Assembly: GCF_014640675.1 (NCBI RefSeq)
Contig: NZ_BMHK01000021.1
Location: 224-58,674, forward strand
Origin: Novosphingobium endophyticum
Lineage (GTDB): Bacteria > Pseudomonadota > Alphaproteobacteria > Sphingomonadales > Sphingomonadaceae
DNA length: 58,451 bases
Reading direction: 5' to 3'
Shown: positions 1 through 8,923 of the stretch, in pieces
Position numbering within the stretch: the stretch's first letter is position 1
Layout of the letters: each line of letters starts with the position of its first letter
Translations under genes and position numbers: made by a program
The notes under the pieces: model-generated
The model's input: the letters and a program-made list of their open reading frames with translations, nothing else
Databases searched by the model: none
Told to the model about the DNA's origin: nothing

Positions 1-29
1 GGCGCCCGGCGCTGCGTGAGGTCCAAATA

Positions 30-48
30 CCCTTCAACAAGCTCAGGA
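30..48. repeat. Short dispersed intergenic motif (fragment)
   Basis: The stretch CCTTCAACAAGCTCAGGA resembles the CTTCGACAAGCTCAGG core of a dispersed intergenic repeat that I remember from many alphaproteobacterial genomes. Only one copy, with one variant base, is visible, at the left edge downstream of the PepSY gene. The rest of positions 1-70 shows nothing else. Confidence 0.3.
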
Positions 49-70
49 TTCAGATTTCAGGCTCGATGCC

Positions 71-766
71 CTATAGCAAGTGTGGCCATACCGCCGCTAC
101 AGCGAGGACCAGGCTTGCGGTGACGATACCCCCGGCGAGCAGGCGGCCGCCATGCAGCCGGGTCCACAGCAGGAAGCCGGTCAGGCTCATCGCCACCAGC
201 GCGCCGGCGATCGTGTCGAGGAACAGCACCCAGAGAACGCCCAGACCGGAGCCCTTGTGGAGGTTCTTGAGAAAGCCGAGCAGCGTGTCGGCCTCCTGCC
301 GAACCGAGACGCTGCGCGAACCGGGCGTGTATTCCACGGTGACCTTGCCGTTGGCCTGCGAGAAAGCGAGTTCCCACTTCTCGGCTTCCTGCCGTTCGCG
401 GCCGAGAAAACTCTTGCGCTCGCCGCCCCTAGCGGCCTCTTCCGCGCCGCCCTTGCGGCGCGGCGGGCGCGGTTCGGCCGTGAGATCGAACTCCTTCGCC
501 GCCCAGCGCCCCAGTGCGTCGCGGTCGAGCAGGCGCGCGGGGTCCACGGCGATTTCCATCGCACTCACTTCCACCGCCTCGCCCGTCTCCAGCTTCATGA
601 TCGAACGATGGTTGAGCAGGACGCCGGACAGGCCGAGCACGAAGAACAGGACCGCGCCCCAGAAGCCCGTCCAGGCATGAATGCGCCTGAGCCAGCGGAC
701 AAAGGCGACGCGCTGCCACCTGACCGGGACGAACAGCAGGCCCGACTGGTTGAAACGCAGTGCCAT
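71..766 (-). CDS. PepSY-associated TM helix protein
   Basis: An inner-membrane protein of about 231 residues. The N-terminal segment RRIHAWTGFWGAVLFFVLG and the later HKGSGLGVLWVLFLDTIAGA are the typical halves of the PepSY-associated TM family, separated by a periplasmic region of about 120 residues rich in charged residues (RPPRRKGG). A final hydrophobic pair of helices closes the protein. The ATG at 766 is preferred to the in-frame ATG at 781 because it overlaps the piuC stop as TAATG, which suggests translational coupling. It is the last gene of the iron operon behind the TonB receptor and PiuC. Family members of this kind are associated with siderophore or iron reduction; that role here is inference from context. 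Confidence 0.85.
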   Translation of the reverse strand: MALRFNQSGLLFVPVRWQRVAFVRWLRRIHAWTGFWGAVLFFVLGLSGVLLNHRSIMKLETGEAVEVSAMEIAVDPARLLDRDALGRWAAKEFDLTAEPRPPRRKGGAEEAARGGERKSFLGRERQEAEKWELAFSQANGKVTVEYTPGSRSVSVRQEADTLLGFLKNLHKGSGLGVLWVLFLDTIAGALVAMSLTGFLLWTRLHGGRLLAGGIVTASLVLAVAAVWPHLL

Positions 767-1449
767 TACAGTTCGGCCCATTTCCTCAAGAGGTTGTGAT
801 AGGTGGACGTGATACCCAGCACCGCCGGATGGCCGTCGCCCAGTTCCGCGCGGGCGAGCGTGATCGAACGGTCGAAATTGTAGAGCAGCGCGCGCTCGGA
901 ATCGTCGCGAACCATCGATTGCGTCCAGAAGAACGCGGCCCAGCGGCTGCCGCGCGTCACCGGCTCGACACGGTGCAGGCTGTCGGCGGGATAGAGCGCC
1001 ATGTCGCCGGCGGCCAGCTTCACCCGCTGCTCGCCATAGCTGTCCTCGATCACCAGCTCGCCGCCGTCGTAGTCGCCCGGCTCACTAAGGAACAGCGTCG
1101 AGGACACGTCGGTGCGCATGCGCTGGCGCGCGCCGGCGATGTAGCGGATGGTATTGTCGACATGGGCGGTGAAGCCCATGCCTTCGTCATAGCGGTTGAA
1201 CAGCGGGGGAAAGACCCGCAGCGGCAGCGCGGCGGCGTTGAACGTGGGATTCGCGCCGAGTGCCTGGAGGATGATCTGGCCGAGCGCCTGCGCCTGGGGC
1301 GCGTCCTCGGGCACCTGCAGGTTGTTCTTGGCGATGGCCGACTGCACTCCGGCCGTCACGCGCCCGTCGACCCACTCGGTGCTGTTCAGCACTTCGCGGC
1401 AATGGGCGACCTGTTCGGGCGTGAGCACGCCGGGGACGTGGATCAGCAT
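766..1449 (-). CDS. piuC: PiuC-type Fe(II)/2-oxoglutarate-dependent hydroxylase
   Basis: About 227 residues, the usual length of the PKHD-type hydroxylase family (PiuC/YbiX). It begins [18 protein letters not shown] as family members do. I therefore place the start at 1449, where GGAAAAG lies about eight bases upstream, rather than at the in-frame ATG at 1470. The iron ligands His96 and Asp98 (AHVD) and His159 (SLHRV) are present, and Arg169 (TRGSR) is the likely 2-oxoglutarate contact. [11 protein letters not shown] is the family hallmark before the second histidine. It lies between a siderophore receptor and a PepSY gene, the classic iron-limitation arrangement. The physiological substrate of PiuC proteins is not established. 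Confidence 0.9.
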   Translation of the reverse strand: MLIHVPGVLTPEQVAHCREVLNSTEWVDGRVTAGVQSAIAKNNLQVPEDAPQAQALGQIILQALGANPTFNAAALPLRVFPPLFNRYDEGMGFTAHVDNTIRYIAGARQRMRTDVSSTLFLSEPGDYDGGELVIEDSYGEQRVKLAAGDMALYPADSLHRVEPVTRGSRWAAFFWTQSMVRDDSERALLYNFDRSITLARAELGDGHPAVLGITSTYHNLLRKWAEL

Positions 1450-1521
1450 GGCGTCATCTTTTCCAATCATGAGGAGGCCGGCAGCTCGCGCCGCCGGCCT
1501 CGATGCCCTTAGCCGCCTGGG

Positions 1522-3798
1522 TCAGAAAGCGACACCAATCGTTCCGACGAAAGTCCTACCCGCGGCAGGGACGATACGGCTGGAATTGACCTGGGCGTAA
1601 TAGAGTTCGTTGCTGAGGTTGTAGCCGTTCAGCGCCACGCGGAACTTGCCGAAGTTGTAGGCCAGAAGCGCGTCGAAGCTGACGTAGGACGGCACGACCT
1701 GATTGTTGTCGGGGTTGAGATAGACCTTCGACTGGTAGTTCATGCCGCCGCCGATCTCGAGGCCCTGCAGGACCCCCGTGGTGGGCTTGTAGCTGGCCCA
1801 CCCCGATACCGCGTGCTCGGGGACGTAGCGGACCTGGTTGCCGGCAACCTCGTCGCCGTCCTCGGTTCCGTCACGACGGTACTTCGCGTTGATGTAGGCG
1901 TAGTTGACGTTGAGCAGGAATTCCGGCGTCACCGCTCCGCTCACGCCCAACTCAAAGCCGCGCAGGCGCTGCTTCGGCTCGGACGAGGCGATGAGGTTGT
2001 TGGAAACGGGGTCAATCTCGACCGGGCTATGCCGATTGACCTGATAGACGGCGGTCTGGACCAGCATGCGGTTGCCGAACAAACCGAACTTGGCACCCAG
2101 ATCGAAGGTTTCGGTCGATTCCGGATCGAGATCGGTGCGGCTGATGGTGTCACCGTCGCTCGGCGTCCGCAGCGTGTCGCCATTGGCCACCGAGTTGCCC
2201 GGAGGGTTCAGCGCCTTGCTGTAGGTGGCGTAGAACGTCATCGTTTCCGACGGTTCCCAGATCGCCGAGAACTTGGGGCTCCACAGATCATGCGTGGCCT
2301 TGCCGTCCACGACGCAGGCCGCGGTGGCACCTACCACGCCATTGCATTCAGCGAGCACGCCGCCGGTGTTGGTGAAGAAGGCCACCTCCTCCTGCGTCAC
2401 CTTATAGTGCTGGTAGCGGATACCGGCATTGATCGAGAACTGCGGCGTCAGCCACAAGCGATCGTCGACGAAAAAGGCAATGTCGGTCGCGCGCGTATCG
2501 CGGTTGAGATAGACGACGCCGGGATATTCCGGCAGTGGCGAACCGACCGGATTCAGCAGATCCTGAAGCTCGGGGCTCGGCCGCGCATCGTCCGAGCGGT
2601 CGTTGGTCTGGTAGGACATGTCCCAGCCGATGATGAGGTCGTTCTTCATTCCGCCGAGCGGCTTGGTCAGGTTGACCGTGGTGACGTTCTGGATGCCCTT
2701 GGTCGTCTGCTCATAGGCACCGCGCGGGGTCGTGCGGGAAATTGGCACGGTCGTCGGATCGCCGTCGAGCAGGAAGTCCCCGCATTGCTCGTCGTCGCGG
2801 CAGCCGGGAACGGTCTGGCGGAAGCGGCGCTTGTACGCGCCCAGCTTGGTGTCGCTGGTCACTGTCAGCCAGTCACCGGCCTGATGCAGGAACTTCGCGG
2901 TCAGCGTGTTGACCACGACGTTATCCTGATCGCCCGGAAATCCGTAATAGGTGGAGCGCGGAACGCCGAACTCGGTCACCGGCCGGTGGATGTCGTCGGG
3001 ATCGACCGTTTCGGCCACGGGCACACCGTAATCGACCTGCCTGTCCTCTTCCTGGTGGAAGTAGATCAGCGTGAAGCTGGTGTCGGTGCCGAGACCGAAG
3101 CCGAGCGAGGGCGCGAAGCCCCAGCGGCGCGCCCAGATGTCGTCGCGGTCGACCACGTCGTTGCGGTGCGCCATGAAGTTGAGCCGCAGGCCGATCGTGT
3201 CGGTCAGGCCCTTGTTGGCGTCCACCGTGATGCGGCCGTAGTCGGCGCTGCCGATGCCGCCGGTGGCGCTGAAGAAATCCTCGGTGCGCGGCTGCTTCGA
3301 CGTGGTGTTGATCGCCCCGCCGGTAACGCCGCGGCCCAGCGCGGTGGAGGAAGAGCCCTTGAGCACTTCGACCGATTCGTAGTTGAAGGCATCGCGCGTG
3401 AAGACGCCGAAATCGCGCAGGCCGTCGGTGAAGATGTCGTTCTTGGCGGACTGGCCGCGAATGACGAACTGGTCGCCGTTCAGCGCGCCGCCCTCACCAA
3501 CCTGCGTGGTGACGCCGGCGACGTTGCGCAGAGCCTGCTCGAGCGAAACGACCTGACGGTCACGCAGCGTCTCGGCGGAAATGGTGTTTACCATCTGCGG
3601 GACGTCGATGATCGGACCGCGCACCGTCGGCAGATTGACTTCCTCGCGGTGGCCATTGACCAGGATAGGCTCCCTGCCCTGTTCCGCATCACCGGCGTCG
3701 TCCGCCTCGGCCGCAAGAGCCGGCCCGGCCATGATCATGGCGGCGGCGAGCGAAACCGTCGCGACCCGGACGGACGAATTGAAGCTGGACCCTGACAC
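1522..3798 (-). CDS. TonB-dependent siderophore receptor (Fiu/catecholate type)
   Basis: About 758 residues: a signal peptide (SLAAAMIMAGPALAAEA), a plug domain (roughly residues 45-160, with VVSLEQALRNVAGVTTQVGE and VEVLKGSSSTALGRG) and a long beta barrel ending in GTIGVAF, an outer-membrane C-terminus with terminal Phe. Plug and barrel resemble catecholate siderophore receptors (Fiu/CirA-like). The chosen start is GTG at 3798, preceded by AGGGGAAA. The in-frame ATG at 3858 would add 20 non-signal-like residues and would place the start about eight bases from a candidate Fur box. It heads an iron operon with piuC and the PepSY gene; import of ferric siderophore is the expected role. Confidence 0.92.
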   Translation of the reverse strand: MSGSSFNSSVRVATVSLAAAMIMAGPALAAEADDAGDAEQGREPILVNGHREEVNLPTVRGPIIDVPQMVNTISAETLRDRQVVSLEQALRNVAGVTTQVGEGGALNGDQFVIRGQSAKNDIFTDGLRDFGVFTRDAFNYESVEVLKGSSSTALGRGVTGGAINTTSKQPRTEDFFSATGGIGSADYGRITVDANKGLTDTIGLRLNFMAHRNDVVDRDDIWARRWGFAPSLGFGLGTDTSFTLIYFHQEEDRQVDYGVPVAETVDPDDIHRPVTEFGVPRSTYYGFPGDQDNVVVNTLTAKFLHQAGDWLTVTSDTKLGAYKRRFRQTVPGCRDDEQCGDFLLDGDPTTVPISRTTPRGAYEQTTKGIQNVTTVNLTKPLGGMKNDLIIGWDMSYQTNDRSDDARPSPELQDLLNPVGSPLPEYPGVVYLNRDTRATDIAFFVDDRLWLTPQFSINAGIRYQHYKVTQEEVAFFTNTGGVLAECNGVVGATAACVVDGKATHDLWSPKFSAIWEPSETMTFYATYSKALNPPGNSVANGDTLRTPSDGDTISRTDLDPESTETFDLGAKFGLFGNRMLVQTAVYQVNRHSPVEIDPVSNNLIASSEPKQRLRGFELGVSGAVTPEFLLNVNYAYINAKYRRDGTEDGDEVAGNQVRYVPEHAVSGWASYKPTTGVLQGLEIGGGMNYQSKVYLNPDNNQVVPSYVSFDALLAYNFGKFRVALNGYNLSNELYYAQVNSSRIVPAAGRTFVGTIGVAF

Positions 3799-3865
3799 GT
3801 GTTGTTTCCCCTGTTTGAATGCAGGGGCCCCGCTATTGCGAGTCGATCGCAATGTCAATCGCTAA

Positions 3866-3880
3866 TGACATTGATTCGCA
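3866..3880. promoter_or_regulatory. Candidate Fur box upstream of the siderophore receptor
   Basis: TGACATT-G-ATTCGCA fits the 7-1-7 Fur consensus TGATAAT-N-ATTATCA at 10 of 14 arm positions and lies 68 bases upstream of the GTG start of the receptor gene. It would make the receptor-piuC-PepSY operon iron-repressed. A separate G+C-rich palindrome (TGCGGC/GCCGCA, 3903-3924) lies further upstream in the same 215-bp gap. Confidence 0.6.
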
Positions 3881-4013
3881 TTTACGCTGCACCAAAGGCA
3901 ATTGCGGCAGGCCTGCAGGCCGCACCATACCCACCTTACATTCTTGTAACTCATTGCGCCGGCAGGACGGCCCTATACAAGAAACGTGAATAACAAGGGG
4001 GTATTACAGACAG

Positions 4014-5573
4014 ATGCGATCCTCGATCATTGTCGGCATGCTGGCGCTCCTGCTCTGGCCGGGACTGGCACGGGCCGAGTGGTTGGAAGCGTCGAGCGAT
4101 CACTTCGTGATTTACGCCGATGACAGCGAGCGGGACGTGCGCCGCTTTTCGGAACAGCTTGAACGCTATCATGCCGGCATGGCGCTGTTGCTGGGAAGCG
4201 AAGCTCCCCCGCCGAGCCCGTCGAACCGGGTCACTGTCTATGTCGTCCGCAACGAGAACGCGGTGCGGAAGCTGCACGGGGGCGACAGCAGGTTCGTGGC
4301 GGGCTTCTATGTTCCGCGCGCGGGAGGGTCGCTGGCGATCGTGCCCCAGGTCAATTCGGGCACGGGCCGGCCCGAGTTTTCCATGGTCGTGCTGCTGCAC
4401 GAGTACGCGCACCACTTCCTGATCTCGTCAAACACCATGGAGATGCCGCGCTGGCTTTCGGAGGGTTCCGCCGAGTTCTTCGCATCGACCAGCTTCGAAA
4501 GGGACGGCAGCATAATCATGGGCCGGGCCGCCGCGCACCGGGCGGGAGAGCTGTATTATGCGAACGACGTGCGCGTCGCGGATCTTCTCGATCCCACCGA
4601 GTACGAAAAGCGCTCCAGGCGCAGCCAGGACGCATTCTACGGCAAGAGCTGGCTTCTGTGTCACTATCTTACTTTCGAAGAGACGCGCAAAGGCCAGCTC
4701 ACCCGCTACCTCGCTCTCCTGAGGCGGGGAGAAAGCCAGCGCGATGCCGCGCTCGAAGCCTTCGGCGATCCCGACAAGCTGGAAAAGGAACTCGATCGCT
4801 ATCTGGCGAAACCGCGAATCATGGCGCTCAACCTGAAGCCCTCGATGCTCTCGATCGGTTCGGTGAGGATACGCAGGCTGAGCGAAGGCGAGGCGGCCAT
4901 GATGCCGGTTCGCATCCGTTCCAAGCGCGGCGTCAACGAAGAGGAAGCGGGCGAACTCGTCGTCCAAGCGCGAGAGATCGCGGCCCGGTTCCCGGGGGAT
5001 GCCGCTGTCCTTTCGTCCTTGGCGGAAGCGGAATACGACGCGGGCGACGACAAGGAGGCGATCGCGGCGGCGGATGCGGCGTTAGCCCTCGACCCCGACA
5101 AGGTGAACGCCTACGTGCAGAAAGGCTACGCCCTCTTCCGCCTCGCGGCCGAAGCGGATGACCCGGCGACCGCCTACAAACGCGCCCGCGCGCCGTTCGT
5201 GGCGCTCAATCACCGGGAGAACGATCACCCGCTGCCGCTGATCTACTACTACCGGAGCTTCGTCGAGCAGGGTAAATCCCCCCCGCCCCTCGCGGTCTCG
5301 GGCCTTATCCGGGCCGTCGAGCTTGCACCTTTCGATCTCGGGCTGAGGATGAACCTGGCAACCGCGCTGATCAGGCTGGGGCGCAGCGACGAGGCGCGCA
5401 TCGCCCTGCGACCCGTCGCATTCAACCCCCATGGCGGCGCTCTTGCCAAGAGCGCGCGGACCATGCTGACCCGGCTTGACAACGAACCGGCGTGGAAAGG
5501 CGAAAACCTCGAGACGATCCTGGCGAGCGCCGGTGGCGATGAGGAACAGGAAAGCGGCGCTCCGCCGCGATAG
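4014..5573 (+). CDS. Secreted zinc-peptidase-like protein with TPR repeats
   Basis: 519 residues. A clear signal peptide (IIVGMLALLLWPGLARA) precedes a domain with HEYAHH at residues 129-134 and SEGSAEFF at about 149-156, the gluzincin layout in which a glutamate some 20 residues after HExxH is the third zinc ligand (peptidase MA-like/DUF1570-type). The second half carries tetratricopeptide-like helices, for example AEAEYDAGDDKEAIAAADAA near residue 340 and MNLATALIRLGRSDEARIAL near 450. It should sit in the periplasm or cell envelope. It is monocistronic, transcribed away from the iron operon, and converges on the SDR gene at 5592. The substrate is unknown; proteolysis is inferred from the motif. 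Confidence 0.75.
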   Translation: MRSSIIVGMLALLLWPGLARAEWLEASSDHFVIYADDSERDVRRFSEQLERYHAGMALLLGSEAPPPSPSNRVTVYVVRNENAVRKLHGGDSRFVAGFYVPRAGGSLAIVPQVNSGTGRPEFSMVVLLHEYAHHFLISSNTMEMPRWLSEGSAEFFASTSFERDGSIIMGRAAAHRAGELYYANDVRVADLLDPTEYEKRSRRSQDAFYGKSWLLCHYLTFEETRKGQLTRYLALLRRGESQRDAALEAFGDPDKLEKELDRYLAKPRIMALNLKPSMLSIGSVRIRRLSEGEAAMMPVRIRSKRGVNEEEAGELVVQAREIAARFPGDAAVLSSLAEAEYDAGDDKEAIAAADAALALDPDKVNAYVQKGYALFRLAAEADDPATAYKRARAPFVALNHRENDHPLPLIYYYRSFVEQGKSPPPLAVSGLIRAVELAPFDLGLRMNLATALIRLGRSDEARIALRPVAFNPHGGALAKSARTMLTRLDNEPAWKGENLETILASAGGDEEQESGAPPR

Positions 5574-5591
5574 CCACGTTCCTCTTGCGGG

Positions 5592-6512
5592 TCAGCCTTC
5601 AGCCGCCTTGCGGATCATGCCGAATCCGTAGAGCAGGTGTTCGAGCTGGCCGTCGGGCACCGGCGGGAAGGCGAGTTGCTCACCGCCGGACCGGATTGCC
5701 TCGATCCGCTCCGCCACGTCCTCCAGCGACCATTCGGGGAGGTAGACACCCCCATTTTCCGCGATCCAGGCCCGCGCCAGGCGGCCGCCCATGGCCACGT
5801 ACATCTCACCGCTTGCCGTGCAGTCCTCGTGGCATAGCCAGCCGACCATCGGCGCGATCTGCTCGGGCGTCATCGGCGGAAACTGGCTGGTGTCTATCCC
5901 TTCGGACATGCGGGTGACCGCCGCCGGCACGATCAGGTTGGACTTCACGTTGTGCTTCTGCCCCTCGATCGCCGCAGTGTTGGACAGGCCCATGAACCCC
6001 GCCTTGCACATCGAATAGGTGACATTGTCGGACTTGCCATAAAGCCCGTTGATCGAGCTGGTCAGCACGATCCGGCCATATTCCTGCGCCATCATGTGCG
6101 GAAAAGCCTCGCGCACGACATGGTAGGCGCCTTTCAGGTGGACATCGAGAACGGCGGTGAAATCCTCGTAGGCCAGCTCGGTCAGCTTGCCGCGCCGCAC
6201 GTTGCCGGCCGAGTGAATCAGGATGTCGATGCGGCCAAAGGCGTCCATCGCGCTATCGATGATCGCCTTGCCGCCCTCCGGCGTGGCAACGCTGTCGGTA
6301 TTGGCGACGGCCTCGCCGCCCATCGCGCGAATCTCGGCGGCGAGCGCCTCGGCGGGACCTTCCTCGGTGGCATCGCCCGCCATCGAGACGCCCGGATCGT
6401 TGACCACGATCCTGCACCCCCGGCTGGCCAGCAGCAGCGCGTGGGCACGGCCCAGCCCGCGCCCGCCGCCGGTGATTACCGCGACGCGGTTGTCAAAGCG
6501 CAGTTCGGTCAT
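5592..6512 (-). CDS. SDR oxidoreductase, MFE-2 3-hydroxyacyl-CoA dehydrogenase-like
   Basis: 306 residues from the ATG at 6512 (MTELRF), which has GAGAGGA upstream; a further in-frame ATG at 6527 lacks support. TGGGRGLG at 14-21 binds the dinucleotide, and Ser153, Tyr166 and Lys170 (YSMCK) form the catalytic set. The long C-terminal extension after residue 250 (WSLEDVAERIEAI) and the insert NDPGVSMAGD after the second strand are typical of the hydroxyacyl-CoA dehydrogenase domain of peroxisomal multifunctional enzyme type 2 relatives. Expected reaction: NAD(P)-dependent oxidation of a 3-hydroxyacyl-CoA. It is the last gene of the IclR-controlled operon; the acyl chain is unknown. Confidence 0.85.
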   Translation of the reverse strand: MTELRFDNRVAVITGGGRGLGRAHALLLASRGCRIVVNDPGVSMAGDATEEGPAEALAAEIRAMGGEAVANTDSVATPEGGKAIIDSAMDAFGRIDILIHSAGNVRRGKLTELAYEDFTAVLDVHLKGAYHVVREAFPHMMAQEYGRIVLTSSINGLYGKSDNVTYSMCKAGFMGLSNTAAIEGQKHNVKSNLIVPAAVTRMSEGIDTSQFPPMTPEQIAPMVGWLCHEDCTASGEMYVAMGGRLARAWIAENGGVYLPEWSLEDVAERIEAIRSGGEQLAFPPVPDGQLEHLLYGFGMIRKAAEG

Positions 6513-6568
6513 GGCAGGTCCTCTCATACGTCCGCAGAATATGCGCGGACCTTAGCGAAACCGGCCGG

Positions 6569-7783
6569 TCAGGCAACGACCCCCGCGGCGCGCAGCGCGG
6601 CGATCCGCTCAGGCGATAGTTCGAGCAGTTCGCCAAGAATGGAATCGGTATGCTGGCCGAGCACCGGAGGCGCGGCCGGAGCCGGCTGCTCGGCATCGGT
6701 GAAGCGGATCGAGCGGTTGACGATGGGGATCGCGCCCAGCGCCGCGTGCTCGGCCTCCACCACCATCTGCCGTTCGACGGCCTGCGGCTGCGAGAGCGCC
6801 TCAAGCACGCCCAGGATCGGGGCATGCGGCACTTCGTGCGCGGTGAAGATCTCCACCAGTTCGTCGACCGTGTGCCGCTCGGTGAAGGCCGAGACGATCG
6901 CGTTCACCTCATCGCGGGCATCGCGGCGCTTCTCGAGCGTGTCGTAGCGCGTATCCTCGATCAGCTCCGGCCGTTCGATGGAGCGGCAGATGCGGCTCCA
7001 GAAACCCGGCGTAAGGCAGGCGACGACGATCGAGCCGTCGCTCGCCGGAAATATGCCGTAGGGCACGAGGTTGGGATGCTGCGAGCCGACGCGCTGCGGG
7101 TCGGTGCCGGTGAAGAAGGCCAGCTGCGCGATGTAGCCCAGCATGCCCATCAGTCCGTCCATCAGGCTGACGTCGATGTGCCGCCCCACGCCGGTGCGCT
7201 CGCGCTCGTAGAGCGCCGAGAGAATGCCGATCGGCCCATTGATGCCGCCCACCAGGTCGCCAAGCGGTATGCCCAGCTTGGTGGGTAGGCCGTCAGACTC
7301 GCCGTTCATCGAAAGCGCGCCGGACATGGCCTGAAGGACAATGTCGAAACTCGGGCGATCCTTCAGGGGGCCGGTCTGGCCATAGCCGGAGATCGAACAG
7401 TAGATCAGGCGCGGATTGATCGCCTTCATCGTCTCGTAACCGAGGCCGAGACGGTCCATCACGCCGGGCCGGTAGTTCTCGACCAGCACATCGCATTTCG
7501 CGGCCAGATCCTTGACCAGCGCGACGCCCTCTTCCGTCTTGAGATCGACGACGATCGACTTCTTGCCGCGATTGACCGCGAGGTAATAGTGGCTCTCGCC
7601 ATCGCGCATCGGCGGAAAGGTGCGGGTTTCGTCCCCCGTGCCGGGCGGTTCGATCTTGAACACTTCGGCGCCGAGATCGGCAAGCGCAAGGCTGGCCGCC
7701 GGCCCCGCCAGAACGCGCGTGAAATCCAGCACGCGAACGCCTGCCAGCGGGCCTTTCCAGACAGTCTCATCGGTCACAGGCAT
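6569..7783 (-). CDS. CaiB/BaiF-type (class III) CoA transferase
   Basis: 404 residues, the standard family length. The N-terminus LAGVRVLDFTRVLAGPAAS and GAEVFKIEPPGTGDETR are diagnostic; Asp147 in RPSFDIVLQAMSG matches the catalytic aspartate that forms the acyl anhydride and enzyme-CoA intermediates. The enzyme moves CoA between two carboxylic acids in the cytoplasm. It sits four bases from the alpha/beta hydrolase and about 55 bases before the SDR, so it belongs to the same operon. Within this pathway it could activate a substrate acid using CoA from a product thioester; donor and acceptor cannot be read from sequence. Confidence 0.9.
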   Translation of the reverse strand: MPVTDETVWKGPLAGVRVLDFTRVLAGPAASLALADLGAEVFKIEPPGTGDETRTFPPMRDGESHYYLAVNRGKKSIVVDLKTEEGVALVKDLAAKCDVLVENYRPGVMDRLGLGYETMKAINPRLIYCSISGYGQTGPLKDRPSFDIVLQAMSGALSMNGESDGLPTKLGIPLGDLVGGINGPIGILSALYERERTGVGRHIDVSLMDGLMGMLGYIAQLAFFTGTDPQRVGSQHPNLVPYGIFPASDGSIVVACLTPGFWSRICRSIERPELIEDTRYDTLEKRRDARDEVNAIVSAFTERHTVDELVEIFTAHEVPHAPILGVLEALSQPQAVERQMVVEAEHAALGAIPIVNRSIRFTDAEQPAPAAPPVLGQHTDSILGELLELSPERIAALRAAGVVA

Positions 7784-7787
7784 AAGC

Positions 7788-8810
7788 TCAATTCAGGTTC
7801 TCTCGGAAGAAGGCGACGATCTGGTCCACGGCGTCCCGCCCTTCGGGTATCGCGACCTGATAGTGATAGCAGTGCCCCATGCTCTCGCCGACGATCAACG
7901 TGGAGCGCACGCCGGCCTTGAGCAACTGCGAATTGGTGTAGATCGCGGAGCTGAGGTCGAGCGCCCGCGTGCCGGTGATGATCAGCGTGGGCGGAAACGT
8001 GGCGAGCGTGTCGAGATGATAGCCCGGCCAGGCGCTTGGATCGTTCCGCTCGTCGATGCCGTCGAAATGGCCGCAGGTGATGTCTTCCGGTTCGCTGCCA
8101 TCGGCCGGCGGAGGCGGGAACGAACCGTCGATGTAACCTGCCGTATATGCCGATTCTCCGGCATAAAAAGGCACGCCGCCCGCGCCGAAGATGCCCACGG
8201 CGCCCGCCTGTGGGAGGCCGTGGGCGGGAAGCCAGGCCGCAGCCTGCGCCGTCAGCGCGCCGCCCGCCGATCCGCCGTAGATGCCGATCCGACCGGGCGC
8301 GTAGTCCTTGAGCAGTTCGGCATAGACCTTTGCAGTATCCTCGACGCCCGCGGGGTGGCGATGCTCGGGCGCCATGCGGTAATTGACGCTGACGATGCGG
8401 TAGCCGGCCAGCACCGCCAGCGGAATGGATTCAAGTTGTGCGATGCCGTCCCAGCCGAGGATAAACGCGCCGCCGTGGAGATTGATCAGCACGCGATCGG
8501 GATCGTGGCTTCTGTCGGCCGGGGTCACGTCGAGCGCTTCGACGCCGCCGATCGTGGTGCGGTCTATGTTGACCGCGAACATCGCGCGCAAGCGTTCGAT
8601 CTGCGGCGCCATGAAGGTATTGATCTGCTCGCGGCGCTCGGCCACGTCGGACGCCTGCCCCGCAGCGTCGAAGGCCGGCATGGTCGCGCGCATCCGCTGG
8701 AACGCAGCCGCCTCATCGCTCACGAGCCCTGAAACCGGCAGGACGAACGCCGGCACCTTCACATCTCCATTCGGATCGAATTGCGGCTTTGCGGTGTTCT
8801 GCTGTTCCAC
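7788..8810 (-). CDS. Alpha/beta hydrolase, hormone-sensitive-lipase (HSL) family
   Basis: About 340 residues. HGGAF at roughly 112-116 is the HSL-family oxyanion hole and GGSAGG holds the nucleophile Ser181; the following NYRMAPEHRHPAGVEDT block before the nucleophile is also family-typical. A late His in MGHCYHY completes the likely triad. I place the start at GTG 8810 because AGGAGAGG lies just upstream; an ATG at 8843 without a good site would add 11 residues. It should be a cytoplasmic esterase or lactonase acting on small acyl esters. Position between a dehydratase and a CoA-transferase gene suggests ring or lactone opening, which is inference only. Confidence 0.85.
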   Translation of the reverse strand: MEQQNTAKPQFDPNGDVKVPAFVLPVSGLVSDEAAAFQRMRATMPAFDAAGQASDVAERREQINTFMAPQIERLRAMFAVNIDRTTIGGVEALDVTPADRSHDPDRVLINLHGGAFILGWDGIAQLESIPLAVLAGYRIVSVNYRMAPEHRHPAGVEDTAKVYAELLKDYAPGRIGIYGGSAGGALTAQAAAWLPAHGLPQAGAVGIFGAGGVPFYAGESAYTAGYIDGSFPPPPADGSEPEDITCGHFDGIDERNDPSAWPGYHLDTLATFPPTLIITGTRALDLSSAIYTNSQLLKAGVRSTLIVGESMGHCYHYQVAIPEGRDAVDQIVAFFRENLN

Positions 8811-8923
8811 GGCCCTCTCCTCTCGCGCTGTCTTCCCGGTCATTTACGACACGGCCCGGACCTTTCGTAAAGGACCGGGCCGAAATCGTATTGCCGGTGC
8901 TGGCGATTATCGCCAGCGCGCGA

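Noticed and set aside
1813..3795. 660-codon plus-strand open frame opposite the TonB receptor
   Set aside because: Low-complexity Arg/Val/Ala-rich translation with no motif; the opposite strand is a complete TonB receptor.
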